From contig NC_070562.1 of NCBI RefSeq assembly GCF_026914185.1, positions 3,100,001 to 3,164,000 on the forward strand: a stretch of 64,000 bases of DNA, written 5' to 3'. Positions 34,784-45,036 of the stretch are shown piece after piece (within the stretch, counting starts at the first letter, position 1; each line of letters opens with the position of its first letter). The notes under the pieces are model-generated. The model saw nothing but the letters and a program-made list of their open reading frames with translations, searched no databases and had not been told where the DNA came from. Origin of the DNA: Puccinia triticina. Taxonomy: Eukaryota > Basidiomycota > Pucciniomycetes > Pucciniales > Pucciniaceae. A program made the position numbers and the translations under genes.

Positions 34784-34987
34784 TTGTGGCTGCCAGCTGG
34801 GTGGTTGGTTGGTAGTGCTCATGGGTCGATCCGACAGCCCTCCATACTGTGGTGATACATCATGGTAGCAGACTAACAGACAACTCAACACAATTGTGTT
34901 TATAAAGGCATGTATTTCTATCACAGGTTATTAGAAAGCTTCAAGTAGTTTTGTTTTCTTGAAAGATGCTACAAATAAACTGGGCTT

Positions 34988-35172
34988 CTTTTGTATCATC
35001 TGAAGTACGGTCCAAGTTTGCTTGGATCACAGGTGGCTCATATATGGCACGCCAAAGATCTTGGAGTGCACCGAGGCTCATTTCGTATCATCTGAAGTAC
35101 GATCCAAGTTTGCTTGAATCACAGGTGGTTCATATATGGCACGCCAAAGATCTTGGAGTGCACCGAGGTTCA
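34988..35172. repeat. 92-bp tandem duplication near the MULE right end
   Basis: Two adjacent copies share TCATCTGAAGTACG, CCAAGTTTGCTTG and GGCACGCCAAAGATCTTGG. Both belong to the inner part of the MULE right terminal region. Confidence 0.8.
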
Positions 35173-36099
35173 CTCCAAATGACCTGGGTTGAGACAGCAG
35201 TACACTCCAAGGGATTGTTGCAGTGTCAAAGAATTGGAGTGCAGTGTTGTGCACTCCAAGGTTTTTTGGAGTGCGCAGAATTGCACTCCGATATTCCTTG
35301 GAGTGAAAATACTTTACTCCAAAAAACCCATCTCTTTGGAGTGGATAATTTTCACTCCAAGAAATGTTGGAGTGCACAGTTGTGCACTCCAAAAAACCTT
35401 AGAGTGCACAGGGTAATTTTTTGGAGTGCAAAAAGGCAGACCCTAAATTTTTCCAGTGGAATCAAACAAGCCTTGTATTCTGTACCCCTTAAAAATACAG
35501 TTTCAAGTTTGAATATTGAAAATGCATATTGTGATTCCAGGAATGCTTGGACAGAGTTTTGAGCTGTGAGCTCAAAATCATGGAATCCTGACATTTGAGT
35601 TCAGGTTTTCAGCCTTCCTTCTGGGCAACAATAGGGGGCTGACATGTCCAGTTTGCAGCTGTGTTGGTCAGAAAACCAAAGTTTTACCGGTGCTGTGGCT
35701 CAAAGGCCATGACTTTAGCCCACTGAAAATCTTGAATTGTTCAAGCTTAAGCAGAATCACAATAGGTGGTGTTACAAATTTTGTAAAACATACTTTGTAA
35801 TATTACATAATACCCCTGTACACAGTATTTTTAGGTATTTTTCCACCACATGTTTCACAAAGAATTATTTACATGGGCTGAGAAAAGTCCGAATCCCTTG
35901 GAAAAATATGTTTTTGTGAAGATACACGCCTAAGTGAACGACCTCAGTCTCATAAATTGAGAAAGATGTTGGGAGCCCAATCAGCTGCGGAGATAGGTGA
36001 GCAAAGCAAACCCTGAACCGCAGTCCAAAACCGCCGCAGCGGTGTGGTGTGCCAAATGTGTTTCAAGTATCAAATCACATAAAGTCACAGTTTACTATT

Positions 36100-36900
36100 G
36101 AGAAGGAGACATATTTCTAGATGTATTGTTGCATAATTGGATTCTACAGGTCATTTAACCCCTAGTCACTCACTGGAACCACTAGGCTAGCTGCACTCAG
36201 TCAAAAGTTACTAGTATTATACTGTGTTCATAAGCATAATTAAATAATGTAGAGATATTTTGATAGGAAATAGTATAGAATTAGACTCAAGGACATATTT
36301 ATATTGTATGTAGTGGCATGGTTTGGCTCTGCCCATGGCATGGTTCCACCTGTGGACAACTTCATGATTGTTGTTTGGCTCCACCCACGCACCACGGCAT
36401 GGTTCCACCTGTGGACACCTCCAGGGTTGTTGTTTGGCTCCACCCACATACCACAGCATGGCTCCACCTGTGGACACCTCCATAATTGTGTAGGCTCCAT
36501 GGACACCACCAGGTGGTGGACAACACATGGACAACCACGTGGACACCATATGGGCACCACCACCACAACCACATGGATACCCTCACCACATGGACACCTG
36601 TATGGTGGTCACACCAGCAAAAATCCCTCACAAGGATCCCCACCAGCAAAAATCCCTCACATTTTACTATAAAAGGAGGACCTTTCCACTCCTCAGTTTC
36701 AGCATGCCACTCAGGCAATCCTAACCAGAACACACATCTCACTCAGAGTTACAAGCCTCATCCACATAAATCCAGCAGTGTGATCTCAATCAAGTTGCCC
36801 ATCAACATCTTTCATGCCTCAGAGTAGTTCTAAGTAGTCAAGTAGCTAGTATCACCACTTGTGCTCTTAACAAGTCAAAGTGATCTTAACCAATTTTGCT
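36100..36900 (+). mobile_element. LTR-like repeat, copy D, with 61-bp minisatellite
   Basis: It holds GGATTCTACAGG, AAAAATCCCTCACATTTTAC and TATAAAAGGAGG (36669), followed by CCACTCCTCAGT, paralleling copies A-C. At 36320-36500 three units of about 61 bp carry GGTTCCACCTGTGGACA and TTGTTTGGCTCCACCCAC. The boundaries are not fixed. 35.45-36.1 and 36.9-38.95 kb hold no recognisable gene. Confidence 0.45.
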
Positions 36901-38965
36901 CTTAACTGAAGGTTAAGGAAGAGGGCAAAGACACTTTGAATAGTTCACATATAACATCAGTTCTAACAGAAGTCTTGTATCAGTTTATCTCCACTTTCAT
37001 ATCACAAACATATAAAACCATATAAAACATATCTTATGTTAAGACACATTTCCATTATCTGACTCAAGGCTGCTGTAAACCATTCCAACTCCATTTCCCA
37101 TACAAAATCCACTTTCTGCTGAATTCAAGTTCGATCTAGGTCTGATAAGAGACTGCTGCACATAGTTTTCTCTATCATTAGTTTGCCACAACAATAAATA
37201 AATTTGTTGTGAAAGCTCTTGTGTAGTATCATAGAGGGGCAGGTCTTTCAAACCACCCGCAACAGTTGTAATAGCTTCTTAAATCTTTGAAATATTATAA
37301 CTGGTATTTCCCCCTTGCAGGACTGCCACCCGTCCCAAAGGAGTTCTCACAGCGGGGCAGAAAAAACTGATCACATCTCTTGGATGGGAACAGGTGCCAC
37401 GCTGTGGAACTACTCTTGGGATGAATAGAGCTGGAGAGGGAATGGTGCTTTAATGGGCTGCCTCTCTGGGAACAAGAAAAAGATATAAGAGTGTGGACTC
37501 TTATGGAAAGGTGTGGCTATAGAGGATTCTTGAGGTATGTCTTAAGGGTTACTTTTCTACTAATCTAATATTTTGTACACAGATAACAAGCTTGTCCAAT
37601 CTGATTTATTGGCATAAGCAAGGCTAATGATAGGTGACCAGTGATCTGAATTACTTTGACAGGATCTGATGGGGAACAAATGAAGAGGAAAACAACCCAG
37701 TTTATATACACAAGAAAGAGGAGCCATGAGGAAACAAGGATAACCTGGAGGGAAGCATAGAACATTCTACTTCTATAGGATGAAACAGCCATGTGGTCAG
37801 AGTAGTGGGTCAAGGAGTCACATGATGGTGTAATAGTGGGTGGGGATGATGCCATCTTCTGGGGGCTATGGTGCAATCTTCCTAGTTAGAGGAGGGGATA
37901 TGTGAGACATAACAGGGGTAGAATATTCTATGATCTAAGATAGGAGGAGTTAGGTGTTTCAGGAAGTGTTTGAGGGAGAAATAATCTAGGTGGGGTTTGG
38001 GGCTATGTCTAGTATAATGTGTATCATGTTGGGTTTGGAGGGTGAAGGGTTTCAAGGTTGCTTATACATCTTTGAGCACATGGTTCTAAGGAAACACTAG
38101 AAGAAGGGGGTAACATGTGATCTGGGTAGATGTTTGAGACTAGGGAGAGGGTTTATCCAAGAGAGGGGGAGTGTGGGAAGAGGGAATACTATTATCCAGG
38201 GTATGACCATTGAGTGGGGATGTTGAGGGCCTTGGACTTTGCTGACAAGGGGGCTAGAGGTGTGGGATTTAGTCTTGAGGTGTGACAGCCTTGTGATTGA
38301 TGCTTGCTGGTTTTCTGGGTAGATCAGGATTGGCTTACCACAACGCATGCAAGCAGGAAGATTAAGGTTGCGGAAAAATTTGGCAACAAGTCTCTTGCAG
38401 ATAGAATAACCACAGCAAGCGCCAAAGGTAAGCGGCTGGGTCTGAATCTGTCAAGCTGATCCAAATGAAAGCTAATGCCTCATTTAAATTCCACTAGACG
38501 TCGTTAACCAAAAGGATGACAGGGACAGATCCGATTCCAAGCAAAGCGCTGGTAACCAAATTGGTAAGCACTCGTTGCAAGGCTAAAGGCTACAGCCAAA
38601 ACAAAAGACAAAAGACTTACAAGTTGTTGGTTAAAGCAGACCACGTAGCTGTATTGTTGCGCCGTTTTGGAAAGTGAACAGGAGAAAAGAGCGCAAAGTT
38701 CTACCCAAGTAAGAACCTAAATGGTTTCAAGAGGAAGGAAGGCAAGAGAATTAACAGCTATGAACTGTTGTTCTCAGATCTCCCGGACGACTCAATTTCT
38801 TTATTGAGAACGCAAAATATTGCTCCGGTTCTTTACTTCCTCATTTCAACTTCTAACTTAAATAGAAAGCGGCTTGTCGCTTGCTCTTAGGTAAAAATTC
38901 TTTCTTGTTTATTTCAGTTTAACAAAAGATTGTAATTAGATTAAAACAGATATCTAACAACAATA

Positions 38966-39145
38966 GCCCGGTTCACGTTGGGGCATTTTATGCCCCCGAC
39001 TAAAATCGGTGTTGCTGATTGATAAAAAAGTAAGCTTAAAAAGCTTAAAAATGGCCGTGTGAGTCCAACTTTCAGCAAGAGCTGACATTAAACATGCATG
39101 ATTCTAATTAAAATCTTGCTGGTCAAAGCCCAACGTGAACCGGGC
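38966..39145. mobile_element. 180-bp MITE with TA duplication
   Basis: The inverted ends are GCCCGGTTCACGTTGGG and CCAACGTGAACCGGGC, with TA on both sides. These fit a Tc1/mariner-type (Stowaway-like) MITE. Confidence 0.8.
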
Positions 39146-39586
39146 TAATATAAATCTTAGTTTCCTGAATTCTTTCAGTTTTGTCCTGTGCATGTAAGTT
39201 GGCACTGATATAATTATATCGGTGCCAAACGGGGCCTAAAATTACCAAGGACCACTTTTACAAGGGTTATGCCTTGTAAAATTAATGGTTTAACATTAAG
39301 CGGACCGATGCCCCCACCAAAAAATTTTTTTGGCAGCATTCCTCCCCTCCCCCGAGCTGTCAACAAAATACAGGTACCAATTGACCTGGATTGCTTGGCT
39401 CTTTAAGCAATTGGCGCCGAGCAAGAGCCAAGCAATGACCTGCAATCATCCAACTGTGTCTCCTTTTATACTCTCCCCCATACCTCAATTGTGCCGGACA
39501 CAAATAATTAATTTCCTTTTCCCCTCCCACCTTTGCATACATCCACCTTCCCCTTTTTCTCTTTTCCCTGTTCCACATGCAAGTGA

Positions 39587-39613
39587 CCCCCCCCCCCCCC
39601 CCCCCCCCCCCCC
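39587..39613. repeat. Homopolymer run of 27 C followed by 8 A
   Basis: Unbroken C tract in a C-rich stretch. Its length is likely unstable and prone to assembly error. Confidence 0.9.
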
Positions 39614-39809
39614 AAAAAAAATGGGAAACTGAGCCCCTTTTCAAAACTCATAATTTAATTATTGTGCGCCGGGATCGGATTCTTCTCCGATGTACTCTGA
39701 GGTTGTGTCCAGGATAGGGTCATCCCCAAACCTGATTAAGTAATTCATCCCTTTGTCCAAAGACCTCGAGCCATTTCCTCCTCTATTTGTACCTAGCCAT
39801 TCTCAGCCT

Positions 39810-39930
39810 GACAACTTTTCCGGCGCCCCTCCGAGTCTGCCCGGTTGCTTATCCTGTCTCTCCCATGCAGACAACACAAGTTGGTCGTTCCCAGATTGAT
39901 ACCAATGACTGGCCCAGAGACCTTGCCGTT
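39810..39930 (-). pseudogene. mtHSP70 N-terminal fragment, inverted
   Basis: Minus-strand VSGPVIGINLGTTNL matches the ATP-binding start of mitochondrial-type HSP70 (GPVIGIDLGTTNS). The frame decays within about 30 residues. It faces away from the second HSP70 fragment, which is 10 bp further on in the opposite orientation, so the gene was broken and one part flipped. Confidence 0.75.
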
Positions 39931-39939
39931 AGATGACCA

Positions 39940-40276
<337 letters not shown>

Positions 40277-40507
40277 TGAGATCAGTCACAGGGCGGCGTA
40301 GCCGCCCTTAAACCCTAGTAAGTCTTAAAACTCACGCACCGCTATGTATACTTGGGTACAGGGGATTCCGTGCCACCCGCGGGGTTCCTGCTGCCTACAA
40401 ATACCCAACCCCAGCGTTTGCAGCCTACACCATCTCGGGATCAGAATGCGCTGGCGGACCTGGCGTCGGTTCTTTGGGATCATCGACTTTGCCCGTGATG
40501 TATCGAC

Positions 40508-41116
40508 TGGCTGCCCTCGTCGATCTTCGGCTTCCTCGGCTACCAGATGTTTGCCTTCCTCTTCTCCTGGACTGACCGCAACTGGCTCCTCAGACGCAAA
40601 CTCAAGATGTTCAGATTCACCCCCTCCCCCGTCTCATCTGCGGGCATCTTCTGGTGGACGGGCTACCAGGGCTTCTCGACCCGCGGCTGCGTTCTGGACC
40701 CGGAAGTCGAACGATGATCGGATGCCAGGTTCCCCCCCTAGCTCTATACCAGTTCGTCTCAACCTTTCCCTTCTCTTTCAGGCAGAATACTCATGCCTCC
40801 TTTTCTACAAATTAGTGGTGGCAAGGACTACCTGGTCTTGACCGATCCCCTTCTCAAACGATTAGAGACGCGCGAGAAGTCGGTCGAACTGATTTGCAAC
40901 TTCAAGCTCGAAGAAGGCGAGCATTGCGACACGTTCTGGCACGCCGATGCCGTTGAGCTGTGTTTCCATCAGATGCTTGGTGAGCCCTCCATCCCCTCAT
41001 CTCTCCCCCTCCCTACCTAGCTAATCTTCTGGCTGTTTATTTCCCCAGAGGATATCGAGAAGACTCGGGCTCAGTCCATGTCGTCGTACGCCCCAACGCC
41101 TGGACTGAGAAGCTAG
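40508..41116 (+). pseudogene. Alpha/beta-hydrolase lipase (TGL1/YEH-like) 3' fragment
   Basis: WLPSSIFGFLGYQMFAFLFS, WTDRNWLLRRKLKMF and SAGIFWWTGYQGFSTRGC match the mid-to-late region of fungal steryl-ester hydrolase/AB-hydrolase-associated lipases. TGA replaces the expected Trp codon in VER-SDAR. An intron (about 40728-40780) and a frame slip follow. The end reads PPFLQISGGKDYLVLTDPLL, then EGEHCDTFWHADAVELCF, the family's 'EH-D-LW--D' catalytic-His region. A last intron (40980-41048) leads to EDIEKTRAQ, after which the frame runs into duplicated HERP-like sequence at 41072 and stops. Broken, so inactive. Confidence 0.7.
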
Positions 41117-43794
41117 CCCCCATCTTACCCGTTTCGGCCCCTCCGGCTGCTACTACCCATCTCCCAGTCCCAACGACTCCACTAGCATCCAACCTCAGAT
41201 CCGCCTCCCCGTCCTTTGCCAATCTTTCGACCCTCGCCAACGCTCAGAAAGAGAATGAGCCTCCCAATTTCATATCCTCTCGCTCAAGCTTGTCATCAGT
41301 CCCCAACGGATTCGGACCGGCCCTCAACTCACCCGGGGTGTTATTCAACACTTACTTCTCCGGTCTGACTGCCTACGGTCGATATAACTTTATCCAGAAC
41401 ATCCTGCAGGCCCAATTCAAGATTATCGAACGCCTGGAATTTCTTCGTCGTCAACTGCATAGTCAACATCTTCAACTACTTGGAATTAATCATCCATTCG
41501 AAAATTCAAATGTTATCTTCGATCCCAATCATTCGAATGGAAATGAAAACGAGTGGAAAACGATCGAAGGGAAACTGATCAACCTCTTGAGCGAATTAAA
41601 GTTCCCTCCCCCTTATTCAGCCTATGCTGATTCGGCCAATTCTGAACAAATGCCGGCAGAATTCGATGCAGTAGTACCCGATGAGTGTAGCGAGTTCAAG
41701 CAAGTTGAGATAGCGTGAGCTCCACTTTCTCTGATCAATCACATTGCGTATTCACCAAACTGATGAGCTATCTGACGGTATTCACCTGTGCAACAGGGGC
41801 CTACCTTATCTACTCTACATCCCAGAAGGTTTGGGCCAGCAATCCACACAGGAGGGACCACCCGAGACAAACTCGCCTCTGAAGGAGTACAAATTGCTCC
41901 AGAGAGACCTTAACCGCACCTTGCGTCTAGATGCCCAGGTCCAGTTCTTGATCTTACAAGCCCAGAAGACTGAAGCCACCTTGAACCAAATGGACGACAT
42001 CATCACTGCCGGTTTTCGACCTCACGACACTCTAGGTAATGACCGTGAAGCCCAGCAAGCGCAACGGATCTTCGACGGCCTCTTCCCGCCCTATCCATTC
42101 CCCCGTCCTCCGCTCGCCAATGGTGGCGGGCCTGCACTGGGTCTCGGCCTCGGATTGGGGCCTGCTGCTGACGGACTACATCCGCCAAACAACTTTATGC
42201 ACCCCAATGGGCCCTTGTGGCCACACCCGATGGCCCGAGTCCGCCGATACGAATTTACGATCAACCTAGATAGTATTCGACGCTACATGGCACCGCTCCT
42301 CTGGCTCTCCTTGAAACTCTCCGTGCTTCTCTACATCTTTGGACGTCATGCTAGTTACGGCAAGCTTGTCAGTCTGATTATGATGTCACTAGGCTGGGTC
42401 ATCTGGGAAGCCTACACTATCCACCAGAGGCACGACGCACAAGCCAGACGACAAAACCGCTTACAAAGAGGTCAGCAGGCCCCTGGCGGACTGGCGGGTG
42501 CAGCTGCCCCAGCCGCCGACCCAGTTCAAGCGGTCTTGGACCGAGGCAGACGCCGTGCGCAACGTGACCGACTCCAGCAGCGCCTAAGAGAACAACGTCA
42601 ACGAGTCGACGGTATTCTGGGCATCGAAAACCAAGAGGAAGCAGCCGTGGCGCCGAACAACCCCCAGCCTGCCCCTGTAGCTGTGCCCGCCCAACCAGCC
42701 CAACCCGCTGGCCCTCCTGCAGCGGCGCAAGCCCCTGTCGCCAACCCTCCACCTGTTCCTACTCCTGCCCCTCGTAGAAATGCCGGACGTGGCGGATTAC
42801 GAGCTGCGGCTGCTGATATCCGGGCCCGAGGGGGTGCGTTCCCTCCTGGCACAGAAGTTCGACCGTTCCGAAGCACGTCTGCATTCTCGCCGAAGTATTG
42901 GTTGAACTCAATTGCAGTCGTTGGGTTAGCTCCAGAATACCGGGAATTGGGCCTTCATTCGATCGGTGAGCGAGCGATGGGTGCTTCGAATCTGGAGTAC
43001 CCTCGATGGTACCGATACCTGCGTGACTTGAAGACCGGTCTGGTCCTCTTCGTTGGCACCCTCTCGCCGGAGATTGAGAAGAAGAGACGGAAGGCGCTCG
43101 AGAAGCGGGCTAGGATATTGAATTTGGTCATCGCTGATGCAGCCCGAGACACTGATAACCAGAACCAAAATCCGCAACAAGCACAACAGCCAAGGGTTGC
43201 GCCGCCGGCAGCGGAAACCAACAATGGCAACGCTGCCATCCCTCCCGCAATGCCGGCGACGAGTGTGGCTCAGACTACGGCCCTCGAGACTCCGCATAGC
43301 CGGCCGGTGACGGGTGGAGAAGGGGAAGATCAACAGACTCCCCGGGCGCTTGCGGTCACGGCCCTCGAACGGGTGGGCTCGGAGAGCTCCGATCAGACCT
43401 TATCTCAGCGCCGGCCACACTTGAATGTCTCCTAGTCCAGTGGGCCCGGTGTTCAATCGAGTCCTTTACAGGGGAGAGCATCTACCGCCGCAGTTGACCG
43501 GCCTTCCAGCTCACACAGCCTCCCCAAGACGTCCCTCGACGAGTCTGGCCCGGGGGCTCAGCCTACCTCTCTTGACGCTCCTGCACCCTCCTCCTCCTCT
43601 GCTGCTCCTGTGCCTGGTCCATCCGCTTCGAACACTCAGCAATAAGCTCAGGATGACAACCCTGTTGATAATGGTACCATCCCCTCCCCTATCACTCCCT
43701 TGGACGGCCGTCAGGTCGTCGGGGGACTGGACGATACTGATGACGAAGAAATCATCGGCGCTAAAAACGACGAGGCTGGAATGCTTCTCTTCTA
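41080..43794 (+). pseudogene. HERP-like gene, copy 2 (5'-truncated, internal stops)
   Basis: Contains exon 2 from VVRPNAWTEK onward and exon 3, but lacks exon 1 with the ubiquitin-like domain. Exon 3 is stopped by TAG at about 43433 (CAG in copy 3), and a second stop TAA replaces CAA near 43644. Both changes are C to T before A. The transmembrane pair and Pro/Ala region are intact. It has no start of its own and is probably dead. Confidence 0.8.
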
Positions 43795-44556
43795 ATCCTA
43801 TTTCATCATACCAACTCAATCAAAACCTTTTGTATATCTTTTCCCTTTTTATCCCCTTGAACAATCTTCTCTCTCTTGTTTGTTTCAATTATGCGTCGGT
43901 GTGTGATGATTATTAAGCAGAAAGGCTTGTAGAATTCGGATCTCGCCGGCCTCATCAATGTTTTCTGCTATCTTTCCACTCTAATGTGTGATTTCCAAAA
44001 AGAAAAGGATATAATGAATTGGTGCACCAGGAGTGTGAAAACACGAACAAAATGATACCCCCTTATCTCCTTTGAAAGCTATCAATCCATGACCATTCAC
44101 TTGGCGAGAGGCGGCTTCGACGCCAGCCACAGCGAGCCTCCCACCAGGGATTTGGGGTAAGTTAGGGCAGTGCAAGGAGTGGATAGCCGTGCTGGCTGTC
44201 ATCTTATTACTGGTCCAATGGCCATCGACAGAGTATATCTGAGCTGGACCTCGCAGCTGTTGACCATCCACCCTATGCCATGTTTCCAGATGTCTCCCCT
44301 GCCAGCGCCGCGAATTCTCGATTCGTCCCGCTGTTGGCTCATTTACGGCTTCCCCGGAGGTGTACACCCCACTGCTGCCCTCAGACATGTCTAGTGCACC
44401 CACAGTTTCCAGAAGCTGATCTCAGACTCTTTCCGTAACACCCCTGACCCAAGCTGCACAACGGTTTCATGTCCAAGGGTTTGGCTTGTGAGCAAATGAT
44501 AAGTAGTTGCTTTTGTCACCTGCGAATTCTTGCGGTCGAGCGTTTGTTGCCTAACA

Positions 44557-45036
44557 ATGTGGTTCCTCTACGGAAAGATCTCTCTGATATCGCTTGCTTT
44601 TTACCTCACTTTATGCGCACGAACTTCGATTTCGACCCAAGACTGGACCTATCTTCATGACTTCGAAGACAATCGGTGGCAGCGAACCCCTTGCGCTGAA
44701 CCGGACGGTCCAAGCACCGAGCTTCTCGGCTTGCATCACTCTCCCCTTGTACCACACCCCAGAGGATCAAGCATGGCATCGGAGATTCTGAACTACCCCG
44801 GGCATTCTATGTTGCAGCCAACGCTAACCGGCCAGGATATTCACGACTCATCACAAGCGTCTTGCTCTGTTGACGAACAATTCTGTCCTGATTTGCAAGT
44901 TGACACCCGGAGGATCGATGGCGAGCTAGGCCCAAGAAAACGCATTAAGCATAGTCACAGACATTCGTCTTGGACCCAAGAAACGACATCTGATTCAGCG
45001 TTGAAGCCAGGCTCGTCGCATGATCATACAACGTGA
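44557..45036 (+). pseudogene. Truncated secreted-protein gene (copy 2)
   Basis: Same start (MWFLYGKISLISL) and same one-base deletion and early TGA as copy 1, so the deletion predates the copy1/copy2 inversion. Differs from copy 3 in a few residues. Confidence 0.65.

Larger units (their letters stand above)
34254..34890 (-). mobile_element. Terminal-repeat retrotransposon in miniature (TRIM) with a tRNA-like unit in its LTRs
   Basis: The 637-bp element has two direct 215-bp LTRs (34254-34468 and 34676-34890), identical as far as I can compare. The LTRs have TG...CA ends, and CAATT is duplicated on both sides (34249-34253, 34891-34895). On the minus strand, the 5' LTR is followed directly by GGTTATGAGCCCAGAGC, complementary to the initiator tRNA-Met anticodon arm. 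The 3' LTR is preceded by AAGGGGGGG, a PPT. The 207-bp interior has no coding capacity. Each LTR has an 85-nt tRNA-like stretch. Size, PBS and PPT define a TRIM. The insertion sits in the MULE OTU-domain frame, which reads on across the duplication. Confidence 0.88.
31692..34953 (+). pseudogene. OTU-type cysteine-protease-like domain of the MULE, three times interrupted
   Basis: VPKHLQKLFKDQFDPKCNGN continues into CGFQCVLKALGY, an OTU-like catalytic box with Cys in NGNCGFQC. A break near 31860 is followed by PPGKWLSKLSHGQILVNAY and NNNHWVLI, with His in the expected C-terminal position. A hAT-type element (32269-34153) interrupts at this His motif. After its duplication the frame resumes YLEEVDGVLPIPAPL, reaches DWFN, is cut by the TRIM (34254-34890), and ends VYKGMYFYHRLLESFK with TAG at about 34952. 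OTU domains cleave ubiquitin-type linkages; the role in a transposon is unknown to me. It is inactive because of the insertions. Confidence 0.7.
24534..35443 (+). mobile_element. MULE-OTU transposon with nested insertions
   Basis: The outer ends are inverted: GGGTCTGCCTTTTGAATTAC at the left, and the right end reads inward GGGTCTGCCTTTTTGCAC. The flanks repeat TAAATTTT directly (24526-24533, 35444-35451). The terminal 250-300 bp on each side is studded with GGAGTG/CACTCC motifs in alternating orientation. Between them lie a Mutator-like transposase and an OTU-like domain on the plus strand. The 8-bp exact match is close to the 9-bp duplication usual for MULEs. The left junction is partly duplicated, with TTGACCTTGCGGTGATAAAT repeated at 24476 and 24511. 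Confidence 0.8.

Noticed and set aside
36217..36742. His/Trp-rich frames across the 61-bp minisatellite
   Set aside because: The open frames follow the repeat period and have no start context or homologue.
38370..38960. Copia-like solo LTR on the minus strand
   Set aside because: TTGCTCTTAGGTAA and a TAACA end resemble the Copia LTR start, but no second boundary or duplication could be fixed.
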